DNA of 64,000 nt from Tigriopus japonicus. Lineage: Eukaryota; Arthropoda; Copepoda; Harpacticoida; Harpacticidae. Location of the stretch: positions 2,337,401-2,401,400 of the forward strand of contig CM021319.1 of NCBI GenBank assembly GCA_010645155.1. Reading direction: 5' to 3'. Of this stretch, positions 54,029 to 64,000 are shown in pieces; the first letter of the stretch is position 1; each line of letters starts with the position of its first letter. The notes under the pieces are model-generated. The model did no database searches, was not told the DNA's origin, and saw only the letters and a program-made list of their open reading frames with translations. Made by a program: the position numbers and the translations under genes.

Positions 54029-57000
54029 ATGTTGAGCAACGTACATCTAGCACCGTCAGATGATGAGGATCTGTATTCAGGATTTGGACACGAAGAAGTT
54101 GCTCCTGCTCTTCAAACCGAAGATCTTGAATTCGACGAAGGATTCCAAGTGAGAATAAAGGACACGTTACTCTCAACTTTAGTTGTTTTTACAAATCAAT
54201 AAAACTTTCTTGAACATTAGGCAGCGCTCAAAAGTAGTCAAGGTCGACGACCACCGGGGACTTCAAGTGGACGCTCTGGTCAAGGTCGTGTGGGAACAGC
54301 CTCCGGAAATCGAATGGGACTGGGAACTGCTTCTGGACTTCGTGGAGCCACTGGACTTATTTCCTCTCTCGGGGGTAGACCCACCACAGGTGAAGCTTGA
54401 AGGCCAATATTTCTATTGAAATAAGTCTTTTTCATATTGAGCAATATTTCTGTCCCAGGTTTTGGAGATGGCGTTAATAGACCAATGACGGGAATTAGAG
54501 GGGCTGGCTACCCGGGGACTGCAGCTGGAGGTCAGAGGGGTCAATTTGATCCAATGAATCAGAACTCGGCTGGGTTGAGGAGTGTGGCTTCACCCGGGAT
54601 TGACTCCAAAAGAGAGGAAACGCCGGAAGAAAAAATCAAAATCATGGAGAAGAAGGTTGATCAGTTTTGTAGCTTTGGTATTTTTGATGCCCTTATTATT
54701 TTATATTGTTATGATAATAGGTGAACAAGTTGATTCAAGAATCTTGTATCAGCGCAGGAAAGGGAAATCCCAAAGTCGCCTTGGATCGAGCCAAAGAAGC
54801 CTCGACCAAAGAAAGGAGTTTAATCCGTTTGAGAGAACAGGCTGGATTAGCCGAGGCTCATAATCTGGATTTGACCTTTAGTGTCTTGTTTAATTTGGCC
54901 AACCAATACGCCGCTAACGAAATGTACACTGAAGCTTTGAACACATATACGGTATGCTGAAATGCAATCTCTTTTTGCTGAACCTTTTTACTGACACAAA
55001 CATATGAAATGGTTTCCAGGTGATCACCAAGAATCGAATGTTCAGTAATGCTGGTCGACTCCGTGTCAACATGGGCAACATCTACTTCAAAACTGGCCAA
55101 TATGCAAAAGCCATCAAGTTCTATCGCATGGCTCTTGATCAAGTGGCTAATACGCACAAGAGCATGCGAATCAAAATCATGCACAACATTGGCATCCTCT
55201 TTGTTCGAATGGGACAATACTCAGATGCGTGCACGAGTTTCGAATGGATCATGTCGGAACAACCCGAGTTCAAAACTGGACTTCACCTCATTCTTTGTTA
55301 CTATGCTTTGGGTGATAAAGACAGAACGAAAAAGGGGTGAGGTTTGACGAGGGACTCATTTTGCCTACTGACAGTTCAAGAGATGGGATTTACTTAAAGG
55401 TTTCAACAACTGTTGGAGGTTCCCATGGAGGACGAGGATGAGGATAAGTATGCCGCCGTCTCTGATGATACACACGCCAACTTGATAGTAGAGGCGATCA
55501 AGAATGATCAGCTCAGAAAATTGGAGCGAAGTAAAAAGCACGATTCAGAACATGCGATTCTGATTGCTGCAAAGTTGATTGCACCGGTAAGTTAATTTTG
55601 GGTGAAATCAAATGAAGTACAGGGTGCGGAAGAGAAAACTGTGTAGGTCTTTAAACTGCTCTAAAGCCGTCAAAAATGTTTTTTTTTCTGAAATTTTGAC
55701 AGTAAAATTTCGAAACTTTTCTCTTTTGATTGGTACCAAAAATTGGTTAACCCATGAAATCAAACTTTAAGTGGAGGCCCAAAACCAAAAGATACTTGAT
55801 TTGTTTAATGCCCAAGTGGCGCAAAAAGGGGTTGTCGCCATCGTGGGCGTCAGTTTGTCAGCGCTGACAAAAAAAACAAAAACACAAACAAAGCTCCCCA
55901 CCAGCGCCATGATGCTCAGCATTGTGGCGTCCTATGGCAGGAAGATGGCACCAATCTGGTTCCCAAAAGGCCTGAGAATGGGTGCCAAGGAGTACCTGGA
56001 GATGTTTCAGACCAAAGTGAAGCCCTGGCTTGATGCCACCTACCCTGACGGCGACTACATGTGGCAGCAGGACAACGCCCCTTGCTACACAACCAAGATT
56101 GTGCAGGAGTGGCTGTACTCAAACTTGCCCTCTTTCTGGCCTAAGGACCTTTGCCCCCCCTCTTTCTTTTTGGAGCATTGTTGAGACAAGAGCTTGCGCT
56201 ATGCCCCACCGAAATATAGACGCCCTGAAAGCTGCCATTGAGGCCATGTGGAATTGAGGCCATGTTAATGGAGACCATCATAAAGACCTGCGATCTTTCT
56301 GCGGACGTTTGGAGGAGGTGATTGCAGGTGATGGTGGCTATATTGAAGATTAGTTGAATTTAATTTGATATTAAATCTCCCTGAAAGTTTAAATTAGATT
56401 AAATGAATTTTTTTAAAAGTTATAGCCCTTTCAGTTTTTTTCATCTAGACACGCAGTTTTCTCTTCCGCACCGTGTAGAATAACAGAAGGGGAAAATACA
56501 TGTTAATTTAATTCAAAAAGAGGAGACTTATGGCTAGTTATTCCGTACATTTTTACATTACAATGTTGATTGCAGTGACATTGGAAAATAGGAAACAAGC
56601 AGTGGATCAAGAGGGTTCATTTTTAATTCGGTATTTTAACAGAAATTTCATGGAAGTCGTATTTTTTCGAACATTCTTGCTGTAACTTGTTTGATACGTG
56701 TAAAAACATAAAAGTATGTTAAGATTTTACTTTGTCTTAAGTTTACGTTATGTCCTGGATGGCGTCGATTTCGGATAAACCCTCGGAGCACTTTCAACGT
56801 ATGACTGTCGAAGCTCCCGTTGAGATAAAATCGGGCGATTTTCAAGTATCATCAGAGAAATCTGTAAAAAAGAATATTCTCTGAATGACTGATTGATGAG
56901 CAACACTCAATCGCCTAAAAGGAAGCTTAAGGATAGCTCTTAAATTATAGATGATCGAGGACACGTTCTCATCGGGATATAATTGGTGCGTGGACACGAT

Positions 57001-58909
57001 CAAGATGTCTCAACATTCCCAGTTGGCCAATGATTTGGAGATCAACAAGGCAGTCATGTATTTGAGACAAAAGGATTTCCAAAGTGCGGTCGAAACCCTC
57101 AAAGCCTTTGAGAAACAAAACACCAAAGTGGCCAGCACTGCTGCCACCAATCTGTCGTTTCTGTATTTCCTTCAATCCGATCTGGACTCGTCCGAAAAGT
57201 ACGCCACCTTGGCCAAAGATGCCGATAGCTACAATGCCGCTGCATTCGTCAATCTGGCTAATTGTCTATATGAAAAGGGTGACATTGAGAAAGCCAAAGA
57301 GATCTACAACGTGGCATTGGCCAACGATGCCTCATGCGTTGAGGCCCTGTACAACTTGGGCCTAGCTCAAGTGGCCTTGGGCTTTTTAGATGAAGCACTT
57401 GATTGCTTTTTCAAGCTACAAAGCATCGTGCAAAACCATGCCCAAGTCATGTATCAAATCGCAAGAATCTATGAGCTCAAGGGAGATACGGGACAAGCGG
57501 TGGAATGGTATTTCCAAGTGATTGGACTGACCCCCACTGATCCAGCTGTCCTTCAAAAGATGGCGAATATCTACGATAACGAAGGCGACAAACAGCAAGC
57601 GTATCAGTACAATTTCGATTCATATCGATATTTCCCGTCCAACTTGGAAACAATCGATTGGTTGGGGTCCTACTTTATTGAGATGCAGGTATTTAACCAA
57701 TTCTGTTGACATATAAAGATTGGATTAAATTGAATTGCTTCTGCTTAAAGGTGAGCGAAAAGGCCATTGGCTATTTTGAAAAGGCCGCCCTGATGCAACC
57801 AGATGATGTGCGTTGGCAATTGATGATCGCTAGTTGCTTCCGTCGCTCTGGAAACTATCATCGAGCCTTGGACACTTACAAATCCATTCATCGGCGATTT
57901 CCCGAGAACATTGATTGCTTGAAGTTTCTGGTCAAGCTTTCTAACGACATGGGCCTGAAAGAGGCTCAGGAATATGCCTTGGAATTGAAAAAGGCCGAAC
58001 GAGCCAAGGACATGAAGGAGCAACGCATTCAAAGTAGTCGACCCGGATCGAGACGAAGCTCCAGTCGGACCTCAATGAACTCAACGAGAACAGGATCTGC
58101 GGTAAGCCCAATAAATTTGAAAAATTAGAGCTGTTCCCAAACCGATGCTTAACTTTAAACAACCTACTCAACTTTATGAACAATTTAGCTTTTGGTTTTA
58201 CGTTTCTGGCAAAATAGAAATGGAATGAACCTAGTACAAAGCACGAGAGAATAGCTTTGCTTTGTTGGTTTGTTAATTGTTAAATGATACTTTTGAAGTA
58301 GGACTTACAAACATGGCACCAATATCAACAATTCTACAGCTAAAACACTACAAAGTTTGGCATTTGGAATTGTTTGACCTCAAACCTTTCAACTAATTTG
58401 GGTGGACGTCAACAAAAAGTTCATGTTTTTTTTAAATACATATTATTACTGTTAACATGTAGTGACTAAGGATTAACATCCCTCTTCAAATCATGAAGTT
58501 CATTTATTGCTTCTGTGTACTTTAGCATTTGTGAAATTTATATCAACATGGTTTCTACGCTACGCCTGTCCGTAGGCCACATCCATGCTTGAAAAGAATG
58601 TGCTACTCATGTGAGTTAGATCCTTTTCAGGTAAGTGCTGACATTATGACGAGCTCTCCCACGGGCTCTCGACAGGTGTCCTCACGTGGAAGAAGTGTAC
58701 CAGGATCAGCTGCTCAAGGTCGATTTGGCGTCTTTGATGAAGACGCAGACGAGCCATACCGTCCAAATTCGAAGGAGATCGTTTTAGGGTATAGTGATCC
58801 CTTGGGACCAATGCCTGAGAGACCCAAAACTGCTGCTGGAAACAAAGGAGGGATCAACGAAAACGAGTTTGCTGATGAAGAAATTGGCGACGATTTGTTA
58901 CCAGAATGA
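54029..58909 (+). CDS. IFT88: Intraflagellar transport protein 88 (IFT-B, TPR)
   Basis: A core IFT-B1 subunit required for building cilia. Nine exons: 54029-54148, 54221-54389, 54459-54655, 54721-54951, 55020-55336, 55400-55586, 56951-57688, 57751-58101 and 58631-58909; 862 residues (vertebrate about 825-833). The Gly/Arg-rich N terminus is disordered. TPR arrays follow: SVLFNLANQYAANEMYTEAL, GRLRVNMGNIYFKTGQYAKA, SSGYNWCVDTIKMSQHSQLA, NLGLAQVALGFLDEALDCFF, YQIARIYELKGDTGQAVEWY, LASCFRRSGNY-like IASCFRRSGNYHRALDTYKS. The tail is Ser/Arg-rich and ends in the acidic EIGDDLLPE typical of IFT88. The exon 3 donor is GTTGAT, non-consensus but GT. Intron 6 carries a dead mariner element. The exon 9 acceptor reads TTTTCAG/GTAAGT. 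Confidence 0.96.
55620..56475 (+). mobile_element. Decayed mariner/Tc1 element in IFT88 intron 6
   Basis: An 856-base insertion. The left end CAGGGTGCGGAAGAGAAAAC and right end, reverse complement CACGGTGCGGAAGAGAAAAC, are inverted repeats, each flanked by the TA target dinucleotide (55618-55619 and 56476-56477). It carries the C-terminal half of a transposase in the same orientation as IFT88 and has lost the N-terminal DNA-binding part, so it is immobile by itself. Confidence 0.92.
55771..56184 (+). pseudogene. Truncated mariner-type transposase remnant
   Basis: A frame inside the mariner element encodes the DDE-domain part: FPKGLRMGAKEYLEMFQTKV, VKPWLDATYPDGDYMWQQDN, APCYTTKIVQEWLYSNLPSF and WPKDLCPPS. 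QQDNAPCYT contains the second catalytic Asp. The helix-turn-helix region is absent, and the frame is disrupted before the third acidic residue (DLCPPSFFLEHC). Confidence 0.88.
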
Positions 58910-61900
58910 GAGCCCACATCTATGTTTATTATCAATTAGACAACTTCTCTACCGTAGCACAATCATTAAAAACTTTTCTCTCAAAAATCTTGTTCATTTT
59001 TTGGATGACTTTCTGGCCCTAGGTCTCAATTTGAGCAAAAGCCTTTCCATTCCATGCAAGTTTGGGTCACCTTTTGGTTTGTTCCGGTGCCGTAAAAAAA
59101 GTTTGTGACTGCAATCACTCTTTTAATTAGGAGTTCTGAGTGAAAGTTCTTGAAACCCCGCAGTAGTTGTTCAAGAAACTTTCCTTGAATACGGACTATG
59201 AAGATAACGATGATAGAGAATGTCCCACTCAGTCAAGGTTGAACCAAATATTGTAGAGTCAAGATGACTTCCATAGTTTGCTATTGTTTGCTTGGAAGGC
59301 AAGTAGGTAGGTTGTAACGTGCTTGAGTTTTTGGTACTCACAAATCTGTGCTTGAGGTTTCTGTCCGGTTGTCATGATCTGTCAAGTTGACTTTGGTGGC
59401 CAACACCACAAAAGTTTATTTGGCTCGGAATTTGTGACAAGACCATCATTGCTAGTCATCGTGACCGCGAAGACAACCAGTCTTAACTAGACCATGAATT
59501 TACAACAAAGAAATCCATATCTATGGGACTTTTTCACTTAAAACCAACACCCGGTCTATTATTTATAAAAAAAACTTGCTTTTTTGTAAATATTGGCAAA
59601 AGCTATTGAATAGTATCCATTATCCATTAGAAACATGACAAAATTAAGATAAGAAAATAAGGGAGGTATGTCTTTGGCTACCTGTTTAAAAAAATAGTAG
59701 TACAGATGCGTTCCATTTTTTGTTAGTTGGACTTCACTTTTTCACTAATTTTAAATACGTAAATTCATAAGCTCTCCCGACGACCATCTCTTCTCCCAAC
59801 TTTGCCTTACAATACTTTCCAAGATTTCACTTCTCGGTCAGATGGAGCACCTTGTCATAATACCAACAGTGCACGTAGCCTCCCTCTCTCACGCCAAAAA
59901 AGGTGGATTCAAGGCCAGGCCTTTAATGGCTTTATGGGAGAGGGGAAGAAGCATGGTGCTCTTGTTGGCGACTCTCTGACCAAACTGAGTCGGAACGCGA
60001 GAAACCACGGCGACCAGGCCTGATTTCTGTGCAATGCCGCGGAAACAGAGTGGTCTGACACTGACTGTCGCAACCACTTCAATCGTTCATTTATGGTTTG
60101 CTTTACGATGTCGTCAACCACAGTCTCTAAACCATTGGATAAGAATCTCAAATCACAAAAATGGTCTTTCTATACTCGAGTACTTCAGAGTGTAAACTTT
60201 GTCCCATTAACGGTTATCGGTGTCACTTCAAAATGCAATCTCGTGAACGGACTTCCGGAATGATATTGTTATCCATCGTAGGAATTTGCTTTTGAAACAA
60301 CGAATGAATGGATTTAAGGATCGCGCGGATCTACTGAACGTCATACAAGTTTAAAACCGCCGTTTCTCGTGAACGAAAGAATTTAACAAGCTGAAATCTA
60401 GCAAATGATATTCTGAAATGCTTGTCTAGTTGATCGCTTGAAAAACAAAATAATTTGCTTGAATGCAATTAACAAAAATTCATAACTGAGCGGCCGGGAA
60501 GAGACTACCGTGAATTTCGTTTTCCTTTTATATGTCATTCCTATTGAATAAACTAATAGTCAGCTCGTGCAAATTGGTCTTTGTAATTCACAACTTGTTA
60601 TATATTTCGGCTACAAAGACAAGCACTACGTGAAGTTTAGAATATTGGCTCTTTTTGGAAAGGGATTCCCAAGCATGGCTTAAAGATTCGCACAAGAAAC
60701 TTTCTTTACAAAAATATTTACAATTTTTTCAAGGTTGGGAAAGTTTTCGGGCATTTGCAGGTATTTCATTTTGAATCAATGGGTTTAGGTAAAATAATCA
60801 GCCAATCCAGACATCATACGAGGAAAACCGAACTGGAGGTGATATAAACCTCACGCCTTTGGCAATGCATATTTCTGATTGGCCAGACATTTGTTTGCCT
60901 TCCATTTTTGGCAATTCTGGCCCTTTCGTGCGGAAATTCCACTCATCATGATCACGCACGATATCCGCGTAGGGTTTGCTTTACTACCAGTTATCCTGGT
61001 TGTCGACGACGCTTTTGCTTTCGTGTTCTTATTGCAAGATCGAACTTGTGAGCCACCAAACTCAGGGCCATTTGATCGTACCTTCAGAGCTGTAACTTCA
61101 TCAAGATACGTTTGCCCTACTTGTCTGTTTTAGATGGTGCTCGGTATGCGTGCAATGTTCCATTTCGGAGAAACGGGTGTCCACTTTTTGTGCGGTTTTT
61201 CCTGAATGAACCACCAGCACCTTCAAGTATGGGAAATATCATCTCATAAAGGAGGTTTCTATAATTTTTCTGAATGTGCTTGTCTTATTCAAATGACCCT
61301 GTTGAGAAGAACACAAAGCTTCTAAGAAAGGTTATTTTCCTAAGTATGGCGTTGCTCCGCTTTCAAGAAATTAGCAATTATAACTATTCTACTAAGAAAA
61401 GTACAATCTTTGAGATAGGGTGGGTCTCTCATTTGTGGCAATTTTTGCAAAATGCTACAAACTAAAAAAATGGTGTAGACAAGAGCACACCATTTTGTCC
61501 TGGAAATTTGATAACTCTGGGGTTGTTTTTTGTATGATCATTTGACATTTTTCCTTGTCTAAGTTGATTAGAACCGTCATGTCTACATCGCCCTAAAGTT
61601 CCAGTCCCCATCAAAGACAAGGTGTGCCTTAAGTAAGGATTTCATTTTTCAAAATGGAAACCATCAGAGAATTTTTATTCATCGCATTTTGTTCATTTGA
61701 TCGAAGTTGAAAATTACTATTCACTTGGACCTCAAAAAGCCAAAAAAGTCGTAATCGAATTGGAAAGCATAAAAGGAGTGCATCTTCTGGTTCCCCACTT
61801 CTTATACTTGCAGTGGATAGTTCTGACCTACTTACAACAAGGGAAAGAAATGTGGAACATTTGGTAATGCTGTTTGCAAGTGAGATTGCAGTCTGCCACT

Positions 61901-63032
61901 CTTTCTTCCTGAGTGCAATCTGGATAATATATTTCCCACGGGGTTTAAGTTTGCCGAGCCAATGATCCCACCAGGGAACCATTACGGAATCAATGGAACA
62001 TGACTCATTTACACACTACTGTAATTAACAGTGATGTTCCAAAACTGCGACAAAAGTCCTAAAATTATTCCAAGGTGTCTTTGTAAATGGACGTTTTTCC
62101 TTGTGCAAACATTGGTATCTCCATAACTTGCAACGAGTTCGTGTGAAATCGTAATTATTGTAAAAGTAATGCCATTGGTTGGACCGATTGAACGAAAGTG
62201 AACGACTACCTTTCTGATCTCAGACTGGCAAAGAGATCGTCCACTTAAATAACCTTGTGTTTGTGGTGATTCCATGAATAAATAGTTATTCCCAGTGCCA
62301 CGCACTTTTCACGAGATCATACTAAAAGCAAGCAAGTGCTACATACACAATACCAAGTGAATTTTTCATTGTTTTGATAAGCTTACTCACAACGATTGAA
62401 ATGGATCTGTACGCCTAATGAAGTGCAAAATTGTGCGAAAGGAGTTTTTTTTTTCATCCCCAAACTTAGTTTTCGGCTTCACCCTTATGCATAAAGTGCA
62501 CTACTTCGATGGATCTGTCCCTCTTAGTTTGCAAATCTACAATCAGCCTAGCCTGACGGTGCCTCCTTGTGGAAAATCCACGAAAGCGAAGGTTCCACGG
62601 GATCGACGGAGTGCATTCTTGTTCCAATTTTGACCAAAGTTCTGCGTGTTGAAGATCTTGGGACTGCACTCATTGACACAGGCTTGCGTTCTTCCAGTAA
62701 TCATTAAAGAGAGACAAGGATTCGTCACCATTGGTTGCCATTGTCCTTTCGTGTTGGTCTCGAGAAGGAACACAAAAAAGGTAAGAAGGGAGGGGGAGCT
62801 TGTTTTCCCGTCCCGGGTTCTCGCTTCGTCGACGAATTCATCGCCGGTTGTTCCATGGTGTCAATCAGAGTTCAACGTTAGTTTGCTCGGGCTCGACCTT
62901 GGACTCACTTGCAAGGCTCTGGGGCTCCTTATTGGCTTCTTTTTGGACTGGCTTAGTTTTGTGCTGACTGTTTGTCCAGACCTCTGGGGAAGAAATTGAA
63001 TCAAATTCCGAAGAATAAACTGAGACATCAAC
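58910..63032. other. Gene-poor intergenic stretch
   Basis: 4.1 kb, AT-rich, with an ATTAAA at about 58967 that may serve IFT88. No gene, tRNA or terminal-repeat element recognised. Minus-strand frames at 62543-62773 and 62865-62990 are slightly GC-richer and may be exons of an unrecognised gene, but nothing supports this firmly. Confidence 0.4.
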
Positions 63033-64000
63033 ATGAAGGAGATTCAGCACGGGAAGCGAGGTTCCAATGTGGACGATCATGAGGTGAACAATTCGAGTGT
63101 GCAAGATTTTAGCCGAATCATCCAGGCTCAGCATGAGTTATTGTCGGAACAAGGGCGTCAAATCCAAGAGCTCAAAGTTCAACTCGACAGCAATCTGAAG
63201 TTGACGGATGGTTTGCAAACTCAAATCGAAGAAATGCAGGATGCCTTCCAAGAGTGGAGAGAGCGAGAAAAACCTACCAATGGACCCAAGACCACGACTG
63301 CCACAAACAACGATGATTTGTCTGTTATTGAAGGCTTGCAGGACCAAATCGATCGTTTGACCTCGGCCTACAATGGAATCCAAGATCAGCTCTATGAAAT
63401 TGACAAAAGTTGGAAGAATAACTTGATCCTGTATGGTTTACCCTATTCGGACAGTATGGATGAGGATCCCTTGATCTTAGAAGAAAGGGTGAGTTGTGTT
63501 TGTTGTCCCAATCAGTCTTGTTGGAAAGAGATTAAACATCTTTACAAAATTGCCGAATAAGCCCAAAAATCTTTCAAGCTGACCTGTCAGTTCAATGGTC
63601 AAAGAAACTACCAATAGAAAAAATCAAAACGAGAAGGAATCTTTTTAGTAGCTTATTCAAAGAGCAAGTACTGATATGGGTCGATTTTAGTATTGATTGC
63701 TGAAACATGTAACTAAGGCAATGCAAAATGTGCGAAAAAGATGCGTGCTACCCAAGCTCAAAGGCCACAATTTCTGTCTCCCAGGTTCGTGACATTTTCC
63801 ACAAGAAACTGCATATTAGCCGAGACATGGCCATCCATCGTATTACTCGGTTGTGGTATGGTCCCGATTGTCGGGGTTACAAGCCAATCCAAATTGCATT
63901 TTCCCAATACAAAGACAAAGAAGAGGTCTTGAGAAAGGCGCGTCTGCTCAAGGGAGGCAGTATTTACCTTTCGGAGGATTTCTCTCGTAAGGTTCGACAA
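63033..64000 (+). CDS. L1-ORF1p-like (Transposase_22-type) coiled-coil protein, 3' end outside window
   Basis: Two exons, 63033-63488 and 63785-64000 (running off the end), joined by a GT-AG intron of 296 bases in frame. The first 125 residues form a coiled coil (LLSEQGRQIQELKVQLDSNL, DGLQTQIEEMQDAFQEWRER). Then KNNLILYGLPYSDSMDEDPL, HISRDMAIHRITRL, IQIAFSQYKDKEEVLRKARL and SIYLSEDFSRKVRQ follow the pattern of the L1 ORF1 RRM-like plus C-terminal domain (LxxxGLPE, the IxRxHRLG helix, the ILxxARxLKG/IxIxEDFSxxVR end). Such proteins bind nucleic acid as trimers in retroelements. An intron inside the conserved domain argues against a fresh LINE copy and for a host gene or domesticated copy. No reverse transcriptase is seen before the window ends. 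Confidence 0.75.

Noticed and set aside
59802..60151. Frames on both strands near 60 kb
   Set aside because: No conserved motif and no codon-level pattern; probably chance in a locally GC-richer patch.
1..64000. CRISPR array, bacterial operon or prophage
   Set aside because: Spliceosomal introns and animal-type proteins throughout; repeats are MITEs, minisatellites and triplet runs.

Overview
This is a eukaryotic nuclear window. The proteins are animal-type and arthropod-like: spliceosomal introns are mostly short (57-75 bases, a few of 0.3-1.8 kb), there is a polycomb-enhancer, SID-1-family, CK1-gamma and IFT-88 complement, and AT-rich intergenic DNA is full of small DNA transposons. My best guess is a crustacean, probably a copepod. 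That is an inference from protein flavour and gene density, not something I could test.

Layout. 0-1.2 kb: a mitochondrial-type J-domain protein (minus). 1.5-6.2 kb: a transposon patch with two tandem 1.3-kb hAT-like non-autonomous elements (the first with its right half inverted), a Ty3/gypsy reverse transcriptase remnant, a small hairpin and a piggyBac-type MITE. 6.7-32.97 kb: a gene-dense block with GMPPB, a SID-1/SIDT channel, SBDS, enhancer of polycomb, a furin-like convertase, CHMP7, IFT43, casein kinase 1 gamma, RpS25, TFIIF-beta, mRpL41 and CUEDC1. 33-44 kb: a gene-poor, AT-rich stretch with at least four small hAT or piggyBac MITEs, three of them with exact 8-base target duplications. 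44-64 kb: PP2A B56 (PPP2R5), a divergent TBL1-like WD40 protein, IFT88 (with a dead mariner element in one intron), a second gene-poor stretch, and the 5' part of a gene with an L1-ORF1p-like domain that runs off the window.

How the genes relate. They are mostly unrelated housekeeping genes: sugar-nucleotide synthesis, ribosome maturation and translation, transcription, ESCRT, secretory proteolysis and intraflagellar transport. There is no biosynthetic cluster. The organisation is the more informative part. Four pairs are head-to-head (SBDS/EPC, CHMP7/IFT43, RpS25/TFIIF-beta, TBL1-like/IFT88). Two pairs are tightly tail-to-tail (SIDT/SBDS, furin/CHMP7). One co-directional pair, TFIIF-beta to mRpL41, is only 118 bases apart, with a splice acceptor abutting the second ATG. 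About half the genes are intronless, including large ones. I did not find a convincing new multi-gene system. The strongest novelties are the rearranged hAT tandem, the furin-like protease with an unusual 8-cysteine tail, the TFIIF/mRpL41 pair, and the intron-bearing L1-ORF1p-like gene.
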